Made by a program: the position numbers and the translations under genes. A stretch of DNA of 64,000 bases from Metopolophium dirhodum (taxonomy: Eukaryota; Arthropoda; Insecta; Hemiptera; Aphididae): contig NC_083560.1 of the NCBI RefSeq assembly GCF_019925205.1, positions 24,571,145 through 24,635,144 of the forward strand. Reading direction: 5' to 3'. The notes beneath the pieces are model-generated. The model saw nothing but the letters and a program-made list of their open reading frames with translations. It had not been told where the DNA came from and made no database searches. Numbering within the stretch: position 1 is the first letter of the stretch; every line of letters starts with the position of its first letter. Shown one piece after another: positions 49,172-59,864 of this stretch.

Positions 49172-49777
49172 TTTACAATTTATTAAATTAAAACGAAATG
49201 ATTAATTATAATATAGTATAAAGATTGCCGATTAAATATTATTAATGTTAAATATTAAATTACAATTGACACATTGTTTATTGACTGTCGTAGTCACGCT
49301 CTAGGTGTGTTATAATATCATTCGCTAATGTATACGCTATATATATATCCTTACTTATAATATTAATAATATTATGATATATGCCCATGAATGAAATTGT
49401 GCTGAATTAATATTTATGTTGTTCACTCATTAACCTATATTTATTCAGCTAAAATGCCAAACTGTTAAAAATTACGTTATATACCTACACTATAATATTA
49501 TATTAAAATCTATCGTTAGGAAATGAAGTGATGAACACACACATTTTTTTTTTACAAACAACTTAGCTTCGTTAATATTGCTTAACAATATTAAGAAATT
49601 AAGTGGTTGTGAAATATATTATGGTGGTCTCTCGACAGTAATATTATTTACAACGTGGTAAATAATATGTTGTGAGAGACCATGCAAATTGTCTTTATAT
49701 TTTAATATTTTTAATTACATTTAATATTGTGTGGGGACCCTAGCTCATATCTATCCGAAAATGTATTTTTTCTTGTA
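49172..49777 (-). other. Noncoding gap where pol would be expected
   Basis: 606 bp between the OTU-containing frame and env. No RT, RNase H or integrase motif is visible in any frame. In related elements about 2.5-3 kb of pol would lie here. The hairpin at 49,623-49,685 is the only notable structure. Confidence 0.6.
49623..49685. other. Hairpin with ~24-bp imperfect stem
   Basis: 'ggtctctc' plus 'atattatttac' on the left pair with 'gtaaataatat' plus 'gagagacc' on the right, across a 6-nt loop (aacgtg) and one internal loop. It sits alone in the gap between OTU and env. It could be a small MITE, a deletion footprint, or an RNA element. Confidence 0.6.
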
Positions 49778-50995
49778 TTAATCTTTACTGTCGTGAGGTA
49801 GATTTTGGTCGACTTTTTGAAATGCCGTATAAGGTTTTATATTTCTATCTTGGCAAAGAATATTTGGATTGTTTGAATTTAATAAAATGTGTTTTATTTC
49901 GAGAACTTCGGTCAATGGACAATTTGCGCGTTTCAAGTCGTTTTCATTGTTTATTACCTCGGTTTCGGGTAACTTGATTGCTTCTAACATTTTCCTTTCC
50001 CTTAGTAAAGCACGAGAAGTATGAAGAGAACGAAAATCATGCGTAAAAGTAACTTGTGTCATTTCTAGGTCGGGATTATCATATTTTTTGTCATAACATC
50101 CTGGTGTCCAATGATCATTTTCAAAAAAAACTACTAGAAATTTCCTACCTGGTTTATAAAACCCTAAACCTGCAGTTTTTTTAGAATTTTCGTAATTTGG
50201 GCATATGATTATTAAATTGAAATTATAAAAATCAGCTACTGCTGCTACGTCCTCACCGTCTAACCAAATTGGTTTTTCGTGTAAATTTAAATCAAGTAAA
50301 TGGGAAATGGTTTCTGCAGTTACATAAATATTTTCGTGCGCCAGCATTACTGTCAACGCATATATTGCACAAAATCCGTCTCCCGGGACCTCAATCAACT
50401 TACTACTACATCTAACAATTTCACGTAACGTTGGCTGAATTAATATTAAATTTCTCATTTTTTCAATTTTGTTGTCATTATCCGTATCCCTATTTAATGT
50501 AGTTTCATCAACTATTTTTTCAATTTTCAATTTAATATTATCTGACGTTCTACGTTTTTGATCGAATTCCAAAACAACTAAACCTTTATCACCCGTTAAA
50601 ACTATCTGTTTATTAACAAAATTTATTTTGGCTTGATATAATTCTAAAAAGTCTGTACCTATTAAACTAGGTCCAACTAAGTTCCTAACTACCATGCATT
50701 TAATAAGGAATTTAATATTTTCGAACACAACAACTGTATTAATAATACCAAGTAGTTCTAAATCGGAACCGTTTGCCGTAATTAGCTTTACGCAATCGAT
50801 TGCCTTTGGAGTGATTCCTACTGGTAAATTGTCAGCATTAATTATAGACGCAGTGGCCCCTGTGTCTATTACAAAATTATGTTCTATGTTTTCAATTTTG
50901 CCTACTACCTCAAGTCTTTGACCTGGTTCGAATGCTGCCGGAAGCGAGGTCGGATTACACGTCGTTATACATTTTTGTATCGTATTGTCATTATT
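49778..50995 (-). CDS. Aspartic protease - OTU-like cysteine protease frame
   Basis: This frame is entered by a -1 shift at the A9 run (50,994-51,002); an in-frame TGA lies just upstream of that run. A retroviral aspartic protease comes first, with active-site DTGA at codons 50,866-50,855 (preceded by FVI) and the C-terminal 'SLIGTDFL' motif around 50,670. A spacer of ~80 residues follows. Then comes an OTU-like domain at roughly 50,416-50,084, with GDGFC (catalytic Cys codon 50,371-50,369), a 'WLDGEDVAAVADFYNFNLII' block, and NDHW with the candidate catalytic His (codon 50,113-50,111). OTU enzymes cleave ubiquitin chains, or act as viral polyprotein proteases. The frame ends in TAA without running into reverse transcriptase. 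OTU assignment rests on motif order only, and another papain-fold peptidase is possible. Confidence 0.72.
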   Translation of the reverse strand, partial: NNDNTIQKCITTCNPTSLPAAFEPGQRLEVVGKIENIEHNFVIDTGATASIINADNLPVGITPKAIDCVKLITANGSDLELLGIINTVVVFENIKFLIKCMVVRNLVGPSLIGTDFLELYQAKINFVNKQIVLTGDKGLVVLEFDQKRRTSDNIKLKIEKIVDETTLNRDTDNDNKIEKMRNLILIQPTLREIVRCSSKLIEVPGDGFCAIYALTVMLAHENIYVTAETISHLLDLNLHEKPIWLDGEDVAAVADFYNFNLIIICPNYENSKKTAGLGFYKPGRKFLVVFFENDHWTPGCYDKKYDNPDLEMTQVTFTHDFRSLHTSRALLRERKMLEAIKLPETEVINNENDLKRANCPLTEVLEIKHILLNSNNPNILCQDRNIKPYTAFQKVDQNLPHDSKD

Positions 50996-51318
50996 TTTTT
51001 TTGCTTTTCAACAGTTACTGAATTTTTACTTGCGAATTTGTGATGAATATTATGGTCACTCATGACTGCTACTTTTTTTTCATTGAATAAACTATCTATA
51101 TTATAATCGTCTATGTCAGTGTTTTTATTAATATCAATTTCATTATGTTTATCGTTAATTTTTAAGTTTTTTAATTGTTTTGGAATTGGAAATAAGGTTT
51201 CGTCATTTTTATATTTTTTCGCTATTATTGTTTCCAACAATGTTGTACTAGAAATGGTATCGTTAGAATTTTTTTGCTGGCATAGAGGGAGTCTAACCAC
51301 TCTCTCTTGCCTTAATAG
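50965..51318 (-). CDS. Middle frame joining Gag to protease (~117 codons)
   Basis: Reached from gag by a -1 shift at 51,318-51,324. It encodes a hydrophilic, Asn/Lys/Asp-rich linker with no recognisable domain and ends at TAA 50,965-50,967. The next protease frame overlaps only in a ~45-nt window holding the A9 run. An alternative is that it is the original protease N-terminus put out of frame by an indel. Confidence 0.6.
   Translation of the reverse strand, partial: LLRQERVVRLPLCQQKNSNDTISSTTLLETIIAKKYKNDETLFPIPKQLKNLKINDKHNEIDINKNTDIDDYNIDSLFNEKKVAVMSDHNIHHKFASKNSVTVEKQKKIMTIRYKNV
50995..51001 (-). promoter_or_regulatory. Second candidate -1 frameshift heptamer, A AAA AAA
   Basis: In the middle frame the codons read CAA AAA AAA ATA. 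A one-base backward slip places ribosomes in the protease-OTU frame. The run is 9 A long (50,994-51,002), so a homopolymer indel or assembly error is a real alternative. Confidence 0.55.
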
Positions 51319-53294
51319 TTTTTTTGATTATTATGAAAATATGTTTTATTCAAATTACGTGTATCATTATCAGGCACCTGACCGATAGTGTGCTGATTCA
51401 TCACGTTATTTACGTCTACATTATTTTGATTGATACCATTTGTAGCATGCGATGGATTTTGATAATTTTGGCCTACGTTTTGTTCGTTAAAATTTGCACC
51501 TTGATTACTATTATACACATTATTTTTATAATATTGCTGACTTTTTTGGTTAGGCCTTTTTTTATACCTATCATCCCACTTTGGTTGTGTATAGCCATTA
51601 TTACTATTAAAATGATTTGGAGGGTTATATGTATTTTTTCGATGGAAGTGTTTATTAGGATCTATATATTGATTCTGTCTAATTTCATTATTTGTGTTGT
51701 AATTATTATTTGGATAAAAAGTATTGTTTGGGTGGTAATTTTGATTATTAACATAATCGTTTGGAATAAATGAATTATTTGAACTATAGTTTTGATTACT
51801 AAAATTGTTGTTTGGATAAAATGAATTATTTAAATTCTGTTTTTGATTACAATAACTATTATTGTTATTATTGCATGGGTCGTAATTGCACATATTATTA
51901 TTGAATGCATTGTTTGGATTATTTTGAAGATTGTAATATGGGCTAGGACTATTCACATGCATATTATTATTAAATTTCTTTTTCTGGTTAAAATTTCTAT
52001 TACCATTGTTAATATTATTTAATTTAGATTTTAAAAATTCATTTTCTTTCCTAAGAGTGTCAATATCTACGGAACTTATATTTTGAAAATCTGTGTGCAT
52101 CAATTTCGAATTTTCTATTTTCTTTAAATTAATTTCCAAATTGTCTAAAGTGTCATTATTCATAATAGTTACGGTGTTATAATATTCTGGTGTTAGTGCC
52201 TCTAATATTATATCAATTTTCTCGGTTTCAGGAATGGTGCAATTTGTTTGACTGATTAAGTATAAAATATCTGCTAAGAACTCCGATATTGTTTCTGTCG
52301 ATTTTAATTTTTTATTTCGTAATTTGTTTCTTAACATACGATTCCTAGCCGGCGATGCAAATTTTTCCTTAAATATTTGTTCTATTTCATCAAAAGTCGG
52401 ATATAAGTTATTAATTGTTAATGTCTTGTATAATTTATAAGCGGAATTTTTTAAATATAATGGCAAGTAAGTTAGTTTTATTTGCGGAGACCACTCATTA
52501 GCAGTAGCTACCACGTTAAAGTACTCGAAAAATTCTAAAACGCATTCATCGCCCGAACCGTTGAAAATATTAGGTACAAATTGTTGAGGTCTTGCCATTT
52601 TATTTTTCGTATTTGATTTAACTATATTATCAATTTTTGAACTAGCGTCCAATTTATTATTTTGATTTACCTCTACAGATTCAAATTTTAAATTATTCGG
52701 TTGCTCAGTATTTTTAATTGGTGAAAGTGATTGGTCTATTAAGAGATTTTCTAACTGTTGGGCCACGTCTTTAGGTCCAACCGTATCGGTACCCTTATTT
52801 TCTAATTCTACCTGTGAGTCTGGTTCGCTAATATTTTTTTCACAATGATTTTTCTGGCTATTATTGAAATCTAATGATAACTTATTTTCAGTAAAGGTAA
52901 GATCTGCAGTACTATCGTTATAATTATCTTTATCTTCGGTATCAAGAAGTCCAACTCTAAAAGTTTTTATTGCTGATTTCGCGAGATCCCTTAAGTGTAA
53001 GAGAGTTGACGATTCTTCACAATGTATGTTACAAAATTTTAAAAAACCGACTACTTCAGATTTATCTAACAAAAGTATCCACGATACCGTTATCTGAGAT
53101 ATTATGAATTCAAATTTTTTTTCTACTGGTGTTAGTGCATTAAATTCATCTTTACTTAAACATTCGACTTCGTATAATGTGCAAAGCGTAAATTTTTTAA
53201 CTAACTTAGCCGATAAAGGTATCTTTCCAAATTTCGAATTTTCAAAAAAATCTCCTAAATTATTCTCATCGATTTGTCGTAATATGCCGATCAA
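51312..53294 (-). CDS. Ty3/gypsy-type Gag protein
   Basis: Structural capsid protein of the element. Numbering from 53,294 (a TTG codon), residues ~1-115 form a folded-looking N-terminal region, ~120-230 is an acidic/polar linker, and ~238-395 is a clear retrotransposon Gag capsid core (FNGSGDECVLEFFEYF, then 'W....K..YLPLYLKNSA', then 'YPTFDEIEQIFKEKF'). ~400-660 is Asn/Tyr/Gln-rich with repeated 'NNNF.NQNY'-like units. No CCHC knuckle is present, as in errantiviruses. The frame is open back to 53,378 but has no ATG before residue 233. The start has therefore been lost, is non-AUG, or comes from an upstream spliced exon. The gag stop at 51,312-51,314 lies two codons past the slippery heptamer. 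Confidence 0.85.
   Translation of the reverse strand: MIGILRQIDENNLGDFFENSKFGKIPLSAKLVKKFTLCTLYEVECLSKDEFNALTPVEKKFEFIISQITVSWILLLDKSEVVGFLKFCNIHCEESSTLLHLRDLAKSAIKTFRVGLLDTEDKDNYNDSTADLTFTENKLSLDFNNSQKNHCEKNISEPDSQVELENKGTDTVGPKDVAQQLENLLIDQSLSPIKNTEQPNNLKFESVEVNQNNKLDASSKIDNIVKSNTKNKMARPQQFVPNIFNGSGDECVLEFFEYFNVVATANEWSPQIKLTYLPLYLKNSAYKLYKTLTINNLYPTFDEIEQIFKEKFASPARNRMLRNKLRNKKLKSTETISEFLADILYLISQTNCTIPETEKIDIILEALTPEYYNTVTIMNNDTLDNLEINLKKIENSKLMHTDFQNISSVDIDTLRKENEFLKSKLNNINNGNRNFNQKKKFNNNMHVNSPSPYYNLQNNPNNAFNNNMCNYDPCNNNNNSYCNQKQNLNNSFYPNNNFSNQNYSSNNSFIPNDYVNNQNYHPNNTFYPNNNYNTNNEIRQNQYIDPNKHFHRKNTYNPPNHFNSNNGYTQPKWDDRYKKRPNQKSQQYYKNNVYNSNQGANFNEQNVGQNYQNPSHATNGINQNNVDVNNVMNQHTIGQVPDNDTRNLNKTYFHNNQKNY
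51318..51324 (-). promoter_or_regulatory. Gag -1 frameshift site, A AAA AAC
   Basis: The codons CAA AAA AAC TAT TAA give the canonical retroviral slippery heptamer A AAA AAC in the correct phase, six nucleotides before the gag stop. A -1 slip enters the middle frame without a break. I did not identify a downstream pseudoknot. Confidence 0.8.
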
Positions 53295-54489
53295 TTCTGT
53301 TGCATTTATTTCTGAATCGAAGTGTTCATTTAAAAATAAAATATTTAATTTTGTTACTTGTGTTACATTATTATTATTTTATACCTATATAAAACCAAAC
53401 TATGACTAATTATTTAATATCTACTAGAGATGGCAAGATATATCCTAACTTGTGATGGTAATATACGTGTGTTTTACATTATTTGTGAAGTAAATAGATG
53501 AACGGGTATGGTTTCAGCATAAATACCCTCATGTATTTAGCGATAATTGGAGACAAATATATTATGATTTCTATATTACATTGATGGAAAATCATAAAAA
53601 TATAGTGGTCTTGATCGACGTGTTATAGATTTGTGTATTTCAAGACAGGTATATAGTGATGAAAATCAGTGAAGATTGTAATGAGAGTATAGGTATATTA
53701 TATTATATAGCTGACGAGTGAGGCTCCATGAATACAGTTTTTATGATGTTTAAATAAAAATAATAACTTTTAGCAAAAGTATCTATGAAAATACCGGTTT
53801 TTAAAGGTAATGTATTAGTTATATATACCTATTTTTACAGTGAGATTATGATAATTGAACACATTTTTATTGAATTTATGAAATGTTTACATGTTTTAAC
53901 ATAATATAATGAATGAGTCATAAAACTTGAAATATATCTAATGCGATATGATTGATGGAATGATTTGCAGACTATAGTTATATGTAATTATTGAGATTTT
54001 CGATATTTTAGACATGTCCTTGACATAGAAATTATATTTGTATAAGATTTTATCGACATTAATATACCTAATATAATAATTTGGGAGAAATTAAGGTATT
54101 TTTATCAATTTTCACTAGAAAAAAATATATATATATATATTTCCAAGCTTGTGAAGGTAATATACAAGCGATTCCATGATTATTTTACAAAGTAAGCATA
54201 TAGAATACCTAATACATGAAAAGTATCAGTGATAAGCATCCATGTAGTATAGATATAACTGTATAAATAATAATAAACTCCTATTATATTGCTGGGCCAT
54301 CTGTGTAAGATATGCGTTAAAAATAATTGAAATATATATGGTTTACTATATGATATCATAAGTGAAAGATTATCACAGCTTGACGTAGGTACATTTTATT
54401 TTGTTTTTGCTAATATGTGATGAAAATAACTATAATATAATATTATCTTTCTCATTATCGAATACCATGGAATTTAAATATGATTTTGT

Positions 54490-54716
54490 AGGTATTATAT
54501 TACATTTAATTGTAGTATTAGTATGCACAGCGACGTTGTGATATATTTCATGTATCTACTGTAAATATATAATAATTAATATATGTTTAAAAATTCAGGT
54601 ATTAAATAAAATAGGTATATATCGAAAGTATTTTATATAAATTATTATTTGAAATAATCAATCGCGTCTATATGAATGCACGAATGCTGTTTAAGTAAAT
54701 ATGTATGCAAATGTAT
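54490..54716. repeat. Diverged direct repeat of 55,800-56,050
   Basis: Same order of landmarks in both, with many substitutions. The solo LTR and ~470 bp separate them. It predates the near-identical arms. Confidence 0.65.
54713..54716. other. Target-site duplication GTAT, left copy
   Basis: GTAT directly before the TGTAAC start of the solo LTR, repeated at 55,327-55,330 directly after GTTACA. Four-base duplications are typical of Ty3/errantivirus integrases. Confidence 0.8.
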
Positions 54717-55326
54717 TGTAACAATTATCGTCATCGACATCGTACATTACTCCCTACGTTGAGCACGGCTAATATGCTGAGTGTTAGTAATGACAAATGT
54801 GTATATATGTATGAAATATATATTATGCTGACGCGATGTTTAGCTCACATCGTATAAATAACCGACCTGGATGCCTGGCGGGAGTCAGTTATGATAGAAT
54901 CGACAGTGAGGTAGTCGATAGAATAGAGTCGGCGGTTGATAGTTGGATGGTCAAGAATGAAGAGTCGACAGTGAGGTGGTCGATAGAGGAACTCGAGGAC
55001 TGACAACGACCTGAAGAGGACCTGCGGACAACCAGCTCAACCCACATTTGGACATCGGCGCCCACGACACACCATGGCCCGATCGGTAGCCCGGAGTTAT
55101 AATTTATAAGTATACTTTCAATATTGTAACTTGTAGTAAATAATAATAATACATCAATAACAGATATATATATATATATACATTACGTTGAGTACTTGCT
55201 TCACATAAGGTAACACTGATCCCTAGTAATAATATCACACACCGAGGTCGAGTCTCCGAGACCTCGTTAATATAAACAGAACGACACCGGAATGGGGAAG
55301 AGCCCAGGTGAAGAGGAGACGTTACA
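54717..55326 (+). mobile_element. Solo LTR of the errantivirus-like family
   Basis: 610 bp, reverse complement of 45,234-45,841, with two SNPs and a 2-bp TA-run difference noticed. The promoter reads on the plus strand: TATAAATA at 54,853-54,860 and TCAGTT at 54,885-54,890. It is flanked by a perfect 4-bp duplication GTAT, so it is a complete integration reduced to one LTR by LTR-LTR recombination. It defines the inner edge of the right arm. Confidence 0.88.
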
Positions 55327-58300
55327 GTATGTACGTGTGTATGTGTGTGCATGTATTAACTATTATATTATAGTGCAACGATATGTTTCGGATGTTGAGA
55401 CTTGTAATAATGACTCGTTATAGTGATGGTCATGCATTTAGATACATTTAATAACTAAACTGTATATATGCCTTTGATGGTAACAAACTAGACATGGGTA
55501 TGATATTTTTTATAATATTACATATTATTTAATGAAATTATGATATTTTTGCCCATTTTTTACTAAAATATTGTGATGTTTCCATAATATGCTTTATTGA
55601 AATTTTGATATTTTTACTTATTTTAGCAAGATTTCTGTATTTACACACAGACAGCAATGTTTTTTTTTTTTTTTTTTTTTATCAAAATCAGTACATTTTA
55701 ATGTGTATTCACATTGTTGAGTATATTTTTAGGTTCCTGCATAAATTCTACCTACGTATTTAACGAAAAAATGAGTAAATTATAATATATGATGAGGTAC
55801 TATATTGCATTTAATTGTTGTATATTGGATATCGTTGTATCAGTGTGCACGGCGACGTTGTGATATATCTCATGTACTTATCTAATGTAAATATATAATA
55901 ATTAATATATGTTAAAGAATCCAGGTATTGAATAAATTATATACCGAAAATATTTTATGTGAATAATTATTTGAAATAATCGAGTCTATATATATATCTG
56001 TATGTATATATGTATGCGTGCATGAATACTGTTTAAATATATAAGAATATCAAATATGTAAGGATATAGGTATACAAGTGTGTGCTTACTATGTGAGTAA
56101 TATATGTGTATGCCTATATGTAGATGACTTATTGATGTGTACCTATATACATATGAATGTTTATATATATATATAGTTATGTTAACTATAAAATATGTTT
56201 AGGCGTTTGTAATATCGAATATGTATATATGATTTAATGTGGGTTTTCATAATATCATACTAGGTATCGCGTATTCATGTAGGTAACTATAGAACTAAGT
56301 GATGGGTCGATAATAGTTTTTAGTATTATTTTTTTTTTACTTATTAATATATATATATTATAATTCTCACTACACTTGACGAATAATAATAACAATAATA
56401 ACATTTAAAGAGATTTATTTTTTCTCGTATATACCTATAATCCATGTATGTATATATAAGCTATGATTTTAGTCTAATGTAATTTCATACAATATTTCAA
56501 TGTATGTATAATTGATTAAAAATATAAGTATCTGCAATATTATTCAGGATAGGTTAGCCTGATAGTATTGTGTATATAAAGATACAATAACAAGAATGTT
56601 CCCACATGTATGCACATTGTAGCATGAGCCTGTATGGAAAATGACTAATAATATGAAAATTTTTAATTGTTAAATTGATAAAGATGTTGGTAAGATAGGT
56701 ACTACAGATGTGCCGTTAATTATTGTATATTTCTAAATTTAGGTAATAAACCGCATAAAGTATCTGCTGAAATGAGAGATATTGTTAATAGTTCTTAATT
56801 TTCCGATATTATAACTTATACAATAATATATGGCGGTGGTGTTATATGCCTGTGTGTATGACGGTAAAATAAAAATATTATACAAGTGATATGACTGTTG
56901 TACGTATGTGCTGATAAAATATACGCATCGGCCACTTGAGTGATATGTAAGTTGTTGATGTGCAAGCACACATGCGTTTTCTCATATGTAAGCGTGAAAA
57001 AATATGTTTTTGAGAGTGTTTCGTTGGTGGTGACTGTGACTGGTAATGTTGTGTGTTTTTCCCGTGTACATGCATGAATTAATATATATATATATGTCGG
57101 TCAGGTTATTGATAATATGTAAGTTATTGTATGCGCGTTCGTGTATGTGTTTTCTCATGCACAGGTATGAAAAATATAGAACACGAGATCAGAGGATCAA
57201 GGGATCAAGAATACTGAATAAGTGATAGGTAATGATTAAGGATTAGTGATCAAGAGGGGTATATGTGTAATAATAATATGGTAGGTGTGATACATAATGT
57301 AAAAAATAAATATTACACAAGTGATAATGGCTTTTACATGTATGTTTTTCTCATTCGTTATTAAAATATATCAATATTGTTGATTAACAATAGTTAAGGT
57401 TTTATTAGCAAACAAACATGTAGATGCATGACTAGTCTTGATAAATGTTGTTTTTCTCAGATGTATTACATAACAATTGATCAAGACGTTGTTTGATACA
57501 TAATGTATCCGTTGGTTCGAAAGTATAAAGGAGATATGAAAATTAATATACCGTTGGATATATAATATGGATGAGGCATCATATACGTTTTTATATATTA
57601 TTACCTAGAAGATGACGAAATACCGAGAAATATATGTTACTCAGATAATGATACAATTTTATAATCCATTTAATGGATAAGTAAGAACCTTGTAAATATT
57701 TATTGTAAACCTTAATATTATTTTAATAATTGAAAATACTTTTTATATATCGTGTCTTTTTGTTTCATATAAACTATTTAATTTCCTATAAATATTAGAA
57801 TAATCTACGTCTCACATTGCGTAGGTGCTGGTGCGGGGTGTTTGGCGAATGTTGATTGAGACGGCTGTGGTGTAACCTTATGTAGCATTATTACCAATAA
57901 ATAAAAAAACTTTGTATCATGATCGGGGGGACGAGCAGTTAAATATAATATATTCAGGGAGAATCGTAGGATCCTATAGATATAAATAGGTTAGGGGCAG
58001 ATATGTAAATATCAGAATCTTAAATAATATATTTAAATTACTAGGATTCCATTTCAGTTATAATTATGGTTTATTGTCTACTAAGCACTGACAAATAATA
58101 ATAATACTCGCAAATATAATATTCCTAAGCTATATTCTATTATAATATGTGACTGTATCGTAGTCATACATAGTCGTAGTGTGTATTGAGATATGAGGTG
58201 TATAGTGAACTGCTTTACTAATCCATGGTGTGTGTTGGTCATAGCCCTTGCAATTATGTGTGTGTGTTTTAATATTAATGTATCGATCAGCAGTTAATCG

Positions 58301-59833
58301 TACATAAGGTAGAGTTCGTATTATACACATAAGTGTTATGAAACATATAAATATGTTATATTATTATATTTATAATTGTTACAACTTGTTTTTAAATATC
58401 ACGGTTGTTTTTATTTTACACAAAAATTAAAATATTAAAATGAAAAGTAAGTATAAGCATATTTGTGTTTAATTCAAATATATTAGATTAAATGTTGTAT
58501 TATTTCAAACATTAAAATAAATGTAGTAGGTATATAAACGGTGAAGTCGAAATAGGATACTATAATTTTTGCATTTAGTGTCCAAACTATATACTCAAAG
58601 ACGACGTCCAAGACCCTCAGAGTCGATATCGTCTATTCTCCTTAGTCAGTATACCTACTAGTTACACAAATTCATAATATTGTGTGTCATAAATATATAA
58701 TTTTGTGTATGTTGTCGAGTAATCCTTTGAGCTGTATAAAATAGTTAGATCTATGTATTTTAATAGGAATTACAATTTTGTAGTCGTAATTGACGAGGGA
58801 TGGCGGGGGTGAAAATACTTTCTAGGGTGGATGGATTGGAATGTTTAAATGCATCCACGTAATTGCGACTATGTTTTTTGTAAGTATGACTTTTGTGTCT
58901 TAATATATTGATATGTACCTAAGCTGTATAATATGTTTGGTTGTGTGTGTGTTTGTGATGTTGTATGTGTGAATATATGTACATAAACTAAATATAAATG
59001 AATACTGCATATACATATATATTATAATATGTTTGGGTGTTTGTGATACCTGATGAATGTGTGTATGTATGTATATAATATGCGACTATGTAAGTATCTA
59101 AATATGTATGAACTATCCTATGGGTATATGAGTGTAAGTGTGTTGTGCTAGAGAAATGTGTGAATGAAACTCATCATCATCTGTAAACGATTAAACGATT
59201 GACCATATTATATACATATATATATATATATTATAATTAATATTTCCGTATGTTGTCGGGGAGAGGAATGTGTGAATGCAAGCGAATGTACCTATATTCC
59301 GACGTGTATATTTTGAAAATAAATATTTTTACAAGTTTATGTCTGTGTGTGTTTGAGATTTATTCTCATGTATAACGAAGGACTGGGTGGCTTGTTTGTA
59401 TACTATATGGAATACTGGAATCGTGTGTGTGTGTGTGTGTGTATATGTGATGTGATGTGATATGAATGTATGTATCTATGCATGCATGCGTGTACCTATG
59501 TATGATAAGGTATATAATATATATGTTGAGCTTGTGTGTGTTGTAAATATTATTATATAAGTTCAGAATGAAAACTGATGAGTACTGTATAGTGTGTAAT
59601 ACCATATTATAGTTTGTATGTGTATGGTTATATCATATTTATATGAATAAATATACCTATGCGTTTTATTGATATGTAAGTAATAAGTATATAATATTAT
59701 GGTATAATATTTGTATATAGGTATGTGTGATGTTGTAGGTACCTTATATTATATTATGAGCATAACGTATGTTCGTATATATGTATGTATGTATGTATTT
59801 ATGTGTATGTGGGTATGTATGTGGGTATGTATG

Positions 59834-59864
<31 letters not shown>

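Larger units (their letters stand above)
45234..53381 (-). mobile_element. Errantivirus-like endogenous retroelement: gag, protease-OTU, env; pol and 5' LTR missing
   Basis: On the minus strand the order is gag (from ~53,378), a -1 frame, a second -1 frame with aspartic protease and OTU-like domain, ~600 bp of noncoding DNA with a hairpin, env, ~1.5 kb of 3' sequence, polypurine tract and 3' LTR. Ty3-type Gag, DTGA protease and a class-F envelope place it with insect errantivirus-like elements. RT, RNase H and integrase are absent, since only 606 bp separate OTU and env. No 5' LTR was found, and the 5' limit given is the stop codon bounding the gag frame, not a true end. Either a deletion relic or a non-autonomous family depending on pol in trans. 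Confidence 0.75.
53382..54716. other. Spacer between gag and the right palindrome arm
   Basis: AT-rich, no ORF, no LTR copy, no recognisable primer binding site. The 3' part, 54,490-54,716, is a diverged direct copy of 55,800-56,050 of the right arm ('gcgacgttgtgatatat', 'taaatatataataattaata', 'tatttgaaataatc'). The region thus looks like arm-type host DNA, and the element's 5' end was lost somewhere around 53,380. Confidence 0.55.

Noticed and set aside
51324..51773. 149-codon Ile-rich plus-strand ORF
   Set aside because: Antisense shadow of the Asn-rich Gag tail.
45842..54716. Polinton/Maverick or other large TIR transposon with the arms as TIRs
   Set aside because: No DNA polymerase B, integrase, capsid or ATPase gene; contents are a Ty3-type gag-pro-env remnant, and arm edges coincide with LTR ends.
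54717..55326. 5' LTR of the central retroelement
   Set aside because: Inverted relative to the 3' LTR, has its own GTAT duplication and no primer binding site beside it, so it is a solo LTR.
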